From DASWHX01 sp036397995 (GTDB lineage: Bacteria; Bacteroidota; Bacteroidia; Cytophagales; Cyclobacteriaceae): a DNA stretch of 9,256 bases. Positions within the stretch are counted from its first letter, which is position 1. Each line of letters begins with the position of its first letter. The notes beneath the pieces are model-generated. The model was not told where the DNA came from and ran no database searches. It worked only from the letters and a program-made list of their open reading frames with translations. Where the stretch lies: contig DASWHX010000104.1 of the NCBI GenBank assembly GCA_036397995.1, positions 1 through 9,256 on the forward strand. Reading direction: 5' to 3'. Positions 5,683-9,256 of this stretch are shown here, one piece after another. The translations under genes and the position numbers were made by a program.

Positions 5683-6350
5683 TGGCGATAAGAGCAATTA
5701 TTACGGGTGCAACCGGAATGATTGGTGAAGGAGTAATGCATACGTGCCTTAACCATGATAAGGTAGAGTCAGTGATCGCTATTACCAGAAAACCATCAGG
5801 GTATAATCACGAAAAGCTCACTGAAATTATTCATTCAGATTTTGGCAACATTGAATCTATCAAAAATCAGCTAAGAGACAGCAATGCAGTGTTTTTCTGT
5901 GCCGGCGTTTCTTCTGTTGGAAAGAATGAAGCTGAGTATAAGAAGGCTACCTATGATTTAACCTTGAATTTTGCACATACCCTTCTGGAAATTTCACCGG
6001 AAATAAATTTCTGTTACATTTCAGGTGCAGGTACAGATAGTACAGAAAAGGGCAGAACCATGTGGGCAAGAGTAAAAGGCAAGACGGAAAATGATTTGTT
6101 GGCCCTGGGATTTGATTCAGCTTACATGTTTAGACCTGGGTATATTCAACCCATAAAAGGGTTAAAGTACACGCTGCCCATGTACAGATATATTTCTTTT
6201 CTTTACCCATTATTGAAATCTTTTATGGGAAAATATGTGGTAACACTGGAAGAATTAGCTTTAGCAATGATTAACAGTAACCTGTCCGGATATGAAAAGA
6301 AGATCCTGGAATGCTCTGACATTGTAAATCTTGCGAGAAGAGAAAATTAA
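5682..6350 (+). CDS. NAD(P)-binding Rossmann-fold (atypical SDR/epimerase-like) protein
   Basis: A 222-residue atypical short-chain dehydrogenase/epimerase-like protein. The dinucleotide-binding loop GATGMIGEG (9-17) follows the first strand (RAIIT), an Arg (R36, ITRKPSG) after strand 2 suggests preference for NADP, and D53 (HSDF) and FFCAGVSSVG (71-80) continue the Rossmann fold. YISGAGTDS (112-120) and MWARVKGKTENDLL (127-140) hold the active-site Ser and Lys region; the usual YxxxK Tyr is replaced by Trp (W128), so ordinary SDR catalysis is doubtful. The C-terminal part (150-222) is a small substrate or partner domain with hydrophobic stretches but no clear transmembrane helix. It resembles TIP30/HTATIP2-like and NmrA-like groups; the substrate is unknown. 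It overlaps the DUF302 gene by one base and lies 5 nt from the next gene. Confidence 0.88.
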   Translation: MAIRAIITGATGMIGEGVMHTCLNHDKVESVIAITRKPSGYNHEKLTEIIHSDFGNIESIKNQLRDSNAVFFCAGVSSVGKNEAEYKKATYDLTLNFAHTLLEISPEINFCYISGAGTDSTEKGRTMWARVKGKTENDLLALGFDSAYMFRPGYIQPIKGLKYTLPMYRYISFLYPLLKSFMGKYVVTLEELALAMINSNLSGYEKKILECSDIVNLARREN

Positions 6351-6355
6351 GAAGC

Positions 6356-6679
6356 ATGGTTTCAGTTAATACTTTTAGAAAAATGGCTACTTCTTTCAAA
6401 GAAGTAGAAGAATTGCCTCATTTTGATAAGACTTCCTTTCGCGTCAGGAAGAAAATTTTCAGTACGCTGGAGGTAAAAAGAAAAAGAGCTTGCTTAAAGT
6501 TTACCGATATGCAACAAGCAGACTTCATTGCCTATAATTCAGATATTGTTTACCCAGTTCCGGGCAAATGGGGTAAAATGGGCTGGACCTACTTCGAATT
6601 GAGCAAGGTTCCATCTTCTATAGTGAAAGATGCATTAAGAATTTCCTATCTGGATATTGCTCCTAAAAGTTTAAGATAA
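6356..6679 (+). CDS. MmcQ/YjbR family protein
   Basis: A 107-residue protein of the MmcQ/YjbR (DUF419) type, a small fold related to CyaY/frataxin-like proteins and sometimes proposed to bind DNA. The N-terminal helix (VNTFRKMATSFKEVEELPHF, 4-23) precedes the strands SFRVRKKIFSTLEV (27-40) and RACLKFT (44-50). The closing segment WGKMGWTYFELSKVP (72-86) and the C-terminal helix KDALRISYLDIAP (91-103) are typical: the family usually ends with a helix containing SY. No enzymatic activity is established for the family. It sits 5 nt after the Rossmann gene and 22 nt before the acetyltransferase gene, consistent with one operon. Confidence 0.88.
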   Translation: MVSVNTFRKMATSFKEVEELPHFDKTSFRVRKKIFSTLEVKRKRACLKFTDMQQADFIAYNSDIVYPVPGKWGKMGWTYFELSKVPSSIVKDALRISYLDIAPKSLR

Positions 6680-6701
6680 AATTTAATGAGAAATAAATTA
6701 T

Positions 6702-7328
6702 ATGATTTCTGAACCCGTGATGAAAAATGAGATTATTAAGCTAATAACGCCTAATCTTTTTTTGCGGATTTTGAATAATTCAGATGCTGAAAATTTGAGA
6801 AACCTGTTAGCTAGAAATAAAAATTTCATGATTCCCTGGATTCCCTGGGCCAGTGAAGAGCCGCAGTCGCTGGAAAAGAAAATACAAAAAATTCAGGAAT
6901 GGAAGATTGAATTTCTTGCCAATCAAAAATATACTTATGGCATTTTTACTCCGGATCAAAAAGCTATGATTGGATTAATTTTCCTCTTTACCCGGCAGGG
7001 TAAAGGCAAGCTTGAAATAGGATACATTATCGACTTTGAAGAATCGGGCAAAGGATTTGCCACCGAGGCCAGCTATGCTATGACAAAATTAGGTTTTGAA
7101 CATCTTAAAATTGAAAATATGGTTATTCATTGCAATTCCAAAAATATTGCCAGCGCAAAAATTCCTGAAAAATTAGGATACCAGATTGTGCAGAAGAAAA
7201 TGGAAAGCAATATTGAAATGTTGATTTGGTCTTTCCCAAAAGAAAAATTCCAGATTATTAAAAACTTTGAGCCGGTATTACTGCTAAATGATAAAATAAA
7301 TCGGAAACGAAAAAGTTTAAGATCCTGA
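6702..7328 (+). CDS. GNAT family N-acetyltransferase (RimJ/RimL-like)
   Basis: A 208-residue GCN5-related acetyltransferase that would transfer acetyl from acetyl-CoA to an amine. The N-terminal NLFLRILNNSDAENLRNLL (18-36) is typical of the RimJ/RimL ribosomal-protein acetyltransferase branch. The acetyl-CoA-binding motif A is IGYIIDFEESGKGFATEA (106-123), in which SGKGFA fits the Q/RxxGxG/A loop. Motif B is NSKNIASAKIPEKLGYQ (145-161). The last ~25 residues (about 184-208) are basic and lie beyond the normal domain. A second in-frame ATG (codon 7, position 6720) is an alternative start. The substrate cannot be inferred. It is the last gene of the run that begins at 5287 and lies 58 bp upstream of a possible terminator. 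Confidence 0.9.
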   Translation: MISEPVMKNEIIKLITPNLFLRILNNSDAENLRNLLARNKNFMIPWIPWASEEPQSLEKKIQKIQEWKIEFLANQKYTYGIFTPDQKAMIGLIFLFTRQGKGKLEIGYIIDFEESGKGFATEASYAMTKLGFEHLKIENMVIHCNSKNIASAKIPEKLGYQIVQKKMESNIEMLIWSFPKEKFQIIKNFEPVLLLNDKINRKRKSLRS

Positions 7329-7386
7329 ATGGAAGAATTTTACTGCCTGGGTTGACGGGCAATTGTCTTAGTAATTTTAATTAGCC

Positions 7387-7409
7387 TCTGCAAGCCCTGC
7401 AGAATTTTT
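7387..7409 (+). terminator. Putative intrinsic terminator after the acetyltransferase gene
   Basis: TCTGCA (7387-7392) pairs with TGCAGA (7398-7403) around the loop AGCCC and is followed by A then five T (7405-7409). This fits a short Rho-independent terminator for the operon ending at 7328. The stem is only 6 bp, so efficiency is uncertain. Confidence 0.45.
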
Positions 7410-7457
7410 GCTTGTTTTTATTCCTCATGATTAATGTTGAAGTTTAGAGTCAAAGAC

Positions 7458-7500
7458 ACAATCACTTTGAAATGATTGTTGATGGAGAATTTCGCCATCA
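7458..7500. other. Two adjacent hairpins between convergent genes
   Basis: ACAATCA (7458-7464) pairs with TGATTGT (7473-7479), and immediately afterwards TGATGG (7480-7485) pairs with CCATCA (7495-7500). They lie between the convergent acetyltransferase and membrane-protein genes, a usual place for 3'-end structures serving both strands. Neither is followed by a T tract, so they are structures of unproven function. Confidence 0.3.
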
Positions 7501-7516
7501 GTCCAGAGTAACTAAA

Positions 7517-8188
7517 TCAGAGGATGGATTTTTGATAGATCTCTTCATTTTTTGGATTCAAAAAGATAAGGAGGAATATCATAGCAAAAGCAAGTTCATA
7601 AACTTCCCACCTTTTGCTTGATGGAATTATCATTATTAAGGCTGTCACTGCAATGAATGCAATGGAATGATGCAGCCTGGGCAGGGGAACCCCGAACAAG
7701 CTAATCAATTTATTAAGCCAGCTCCATTTGGTGTAGAAATAAGGTATTATCAGTAAGTAAATAACCAAAATAACCGTAAGAAGCTGGCCGAATATCAGTT
7801 TATTTATTTTTGTCTCTCCAACAACCAAATTATGAAAGTTGGTTTCTTTCTGAGCATTATTCTTCTCAAAAAACTCAGAGGTTTCCATTCCAAGAATCCT
7901 TTGCCCCCAACTTATTTCTTCTCCGGCTCCAAAGAAAAACAGGGCGCTTAATAACAACGTGCAAAGCATCCGAAATTTGGGTTTGGCCTTCCTGAGTAAT
8001 ATGATTCTTGATACCAGGTAAACACTGCTCGCGAATAACAATAAAGTTGTTGTCCATTCTACAATACCATCTTCCACCGCGAAGTTATTTTCAAAATAAT
8101 GTTCATTTGAAAATCCAATAATTATCGCTCCAATAAGGAATAAGGACAAAACTCCAAAACCTATCTTATCTGAACCGGTAATTTTCAT
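7517..8188 (-). CDS. Six-helix membrane protein with EEISWGQR motif
   Basis: A 223-residue integral membrane protein with about six membrane segments (roughly 9-26, 44-64, 73-90, 133-152, 171-190, 196-211). Its most striking part is FFGAGEEISWGQRILG (85-100), where two Glu and an Arg lie at a membrane boundary. It is followed by NNAQKETNFHNLVVGETKINKL (110-131) in a loop, and by a His pair (H173, H174) at the start of helix 5. These strongly patterned polar residues are what one expects of a conserved active or ligand site. I recall similar uncharacterised membrane proteins sharing EEISWGQR and NxHNL, but no function. The ATG start at 8188 precedes the first helix. The gene is divergent from the VOC gene; its 3' side faces the acetyltransferase operon. 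Confidence 0.82.
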   Translation of the reverse strand: MKITGSDKIGFGVLSLFLIGAIIIGFSNEHYFENNFAVEDGIVEWTTTLLLFASSVYLVSRIILLRKAKPKFRMLCTLLLSALFFFGAGEEISWGQRILGMETSEFFEKNNAQKETNFHNLVVGETKINKLIFGQLLTVILVIYLLIIPYFYTKWSWLNKLISLFGVPLPRLHHSIAFIAVTALIMIIPSSKRWEVYELAFAMIFLLIFLNPKNEEIYQKSIL

Positions 8189-8204
8189 AATTAAATCAAA
8201 AGTC

Positions 8205-8223
8205 GCAATTAATGATGAATTGC
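8205..8223. promoter_or_regulatory. Inverted repeat in divergent intergenic region
   Basis: GCAATT (8205-8210) and AATTGC (8218-8223) form a perfect inverted repeat with a 7-bp spacer. It lies 17 bp upstream of the membrane-protein start (8188) and about 57 bp upstream of the VOC start, within the 91-bp region that must hold both promoters. It could be an operator shared by both genes. No regulator gene is adjacent. Confidence 0.35.
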
Positions 8224-8247
8224 ATTACAAAAGTTTTCATTTTAATA

Positions 8248-8255
8248 TAAATTTG
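8248..8255 (+). promoter_or_regulatory. Candidate Bacteroidota -7 box of the VOC gene
   Basis: TAAATTTG matches the Bacteroidota -7 consensus TAnnTTTG exactly and lies 24 bp before the ATG at 8280. The nearest upstream TTG (8220-8222) is 25 bp away, longer than the usual 19-21 bp to the -33 element, so the promoter is only partly supported. Confidence 0.35.
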
Positions 8256-8279
8256 AAAGCAATTTAATTATTGAATATA

Positions 8280-8666
8280 ATGAGTACTCCATTAAAAGGT
8301 TTAAGAACTACTATTTATTATGTCTCTGATCTGGAGAGAGCGAAAGAATGGTACGCCAGGGCATTTGGACAAGAGCCATACTTTGACGAGCCATTTTATG
8401 TGGGATTTGAAATTGGCGGCTATGAATTGGGGCTTCATCCTGGTGAAAAAAAGAAGGCTGAAACTGAATCTGTTATATCGTATTGGGGTGTCGACGACAT
8501 TCAAAAAGAATTTAAGAGGTTGATGGATCTTGGCGGGAAATCACACCAGGAGCCAATGAATGTGGGGGATAATATCATGGTTGCATCCGTTAGAGATCCC
8601 TGGAATAATATTGTCGGCATTATTTATAATCCAAACTTTAGAGTGAAATCTTCCCAAGCAGGCTAA
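8280..8666 (+). CDS. VOC (glyoxalase/bleomycin-resistance fold) protein
   Basis: A 128-residue protein of the vicinal-oxygen-chelate superfamily with two paired beta-alpha-beta-beta-beta modules. Module 1 is LRTTIYYVSDLERAKEWYARAFG (8-30) through YELGLHPG (48-55). Module 2 is YWGVDDIQKEFKRLMDLGG (68-86) through VASVRDPWNNIVGIIYNPNF (101-120). In active metal-dependent members a His on the first strand and a Glu on the last bind the metal; here they appear to be Thr (TTIYYV) and Tyr (GIIYNP). It may therefore be a binding protein or use another site. The start is set at ATG 8280; a TTG at 8271, three codons upstream, is possible but less likely. The stop TAA (8664-8666) overlaps the stop of the convergent gene. 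Confidence 0.9.
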   Translation: MSTPLKGLRTTIYYVSDLERAKEWYARAFGQEPYFDEPFYVGFEIGGYELGLHPGEKKKAETESVISYWGVDDIQKEFKRLMDLGGKSHQEPMNVGDNIMVASVRDPWNNIVGIIYNPNFRVKSSQAG

Positions 8667-9256
8667 TTTTCTTTTAAAGTATCAGGATCATTTTCATTAT
8701 AATTTTCGATACTTTCCTTAAAATTGGCAAAATACTTTTTCATTTTATCATCATTTATCAAATCCATTTCTTCTGCCAAAATCTGATTTATGTGTTTAGA
8801 AATCCTATCCAGCCGAATAACATTTTTCTTAATTTCACGTAACAAAATTTCATCTTCCATTTGCTTATTACCCTCAGTTAGTTGAACCAGACCGAGTAAG
8901 GTGGTAATTGGTGAACGCATTTTATGGGCGTTGAGAAAAGCATAGCCGGCAAGTTGCATGTTCTTGTGATAGATACTTTCTGTCTTGGATTCCACAAGAC
9001 TCTTCAGGTTTCGGGCATAAATTGAAAGTTCATCCCGTTTCTTTTTCAATTTCTCTTTTTCTCTTTTCAGGGATCTATTTAATCCGGATACATATCGATA
9101 TAGAATAATAACAAAAATAGTGAAAGCAGTAAGTAAGCCACTTGCAATTATTAAAATGATTATTGCTTTTTCACGACGTTTTATTTCTATATCCTTAACC
9201 AATAATTTCGTTTCCTGTTCATTTTCTAATATCCGGAGATTTGCATTATATACATT
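8663..9256 (-). CDS. Sensor protein with histidine-kinase H-box but no ATPase domain (partial, 5' end off window)
   Basis: The minus-strand frame is open to the window edge, so the N-terminus lies beyond 9256. A TTG at 9202 is in frame but is not a credible start, because the 18 codons before it continue coding-like sequence (NANLRILENEQETKLL). Counting from that TTG, one membrane helix (about 13-36) is followed by a Lys/Glu-rich coiled coil (40-80). Then comes the H-box-like YAFLNAHKMRSPITTLLGL (87-105) with His at 93, and a DHp-like helical pair to about 145. The protein stops at 179 with the acidic tail NENDPDTLKEN. N-, G1- and G2-boxes are absent, so it cannot bind ATP as a kinase by itself. 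The off-window part may hold a sensory or TPR domain (inference). Its TAG stop (8665-8663) overlaps the VOC stop. Confidence 0.85.
   Translation of the reverse strand, partial: NVYNANLRILENEQETKLLVKDIEIKRREKAIIILIIASGLLTAFTIFVIILYRYVSGLNRSLKREKEKLKKKRDELSIYARNLKSLVESKTESIYHKNMQLAGYAFLNAHKMRSPITTLLGLVQLTEGNKQMEDEILLREIKKNVIRLDRISKHINQILAEEMDLINDDKMKKYFANFKESIENYNENDPDTLKEN

Noticed and set aside
7810..8057. Short frames inside the EEISWGQR membrane protein gene
   Set aside because: They lie across its best conserved motif and have no independent support.
8271..8279. Upstream TTG start for the VOC protein
   Set aside because: The ATG at 8280 gives the normal start just before the first beta strand and is the better codon.
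8301..8523. Frames on both strands inside the VOC gene
   Set aside because: The VOC reading frame is well supported by family motifs; these are by-products.

Overview
The window looks like a chromosomal segment of a member of the Bacteroidota. It is AT-rich, its genes mostly lack Shine-Dalgarno sequences, and the predicted proteins resemble families I associate with that phylum (the small family at 2462-2728, the NAHKMRSP-type H-box, the degenerate nucleotidyltransferase-HEPN protein). I see no rRNA, tRNA, CRISPR array or intact insertion sequence. The genus cannot be fixed from the sequence alone.

Left part (1-967): no intact gene occupies 84-658. It holds two imperfect direct copies (about 81-344 and 520-780) of one segment carrying the 3' end of a small three-helix membrane protein gene plus its downstream flank. 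Copy 2 belongs to the intact gene (659-946, minus); copy 1 is only the tail (223-344). Between them, at 355-412, is a dense palindromic region centred on a CRP/FNR-like TGTGA-N6-TCACA, followed by a 26-codon reading frame that stops on entering copy 2. The intact small gene lies 21 bp downstream of a membrane sensor histidine kinase (968-2386, minus), so the two are probably co-transcribed.

Middle part (2387-5223): a divergent AT-rich spacer leads into plus-strand genes: a small uncharacterised protein (2462-2728), a bacterial Ku DNA-end-binding protein (2822-3676), a four-TPR protein starting 6 nt after Ku (3683-4285), and a protein with a degenerate nucleotidyltransferase domain plus a HEPN domain (4357-5223). 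The partner ligase LigD is not in the window.

Right part (5224-9256): a probable four-gene operon follows: a DUF302 protein, a Rossmann NAD(P)-binding protein overlapping it by one base, an MmcQ/YjbR protein and a GNAT acetyltransferase. It may end at a hairpin-plus-T-tract at 7387-7409. A minus-strand six-helix membrane protein with a conserved EEISWGQR motif (7517-8188) is divergent from a VOC/glyoxalase-fold protein (8280-8666). That gene overlaps by its stop codon the 3' end of a partial minus-strand sensor protein (8663 to the window end), which keeps a histidine-kinase H-box but has no ATPase domain.

No complete known defence system or mobile element is visible. The most interesting items are the duplicated gene tail with its regulatory-looking insert, the catalytically degenerate nucleotidyltransferase-HEPN protein, the ATPase-less H-box protein and the Ku-TPR gene pair.
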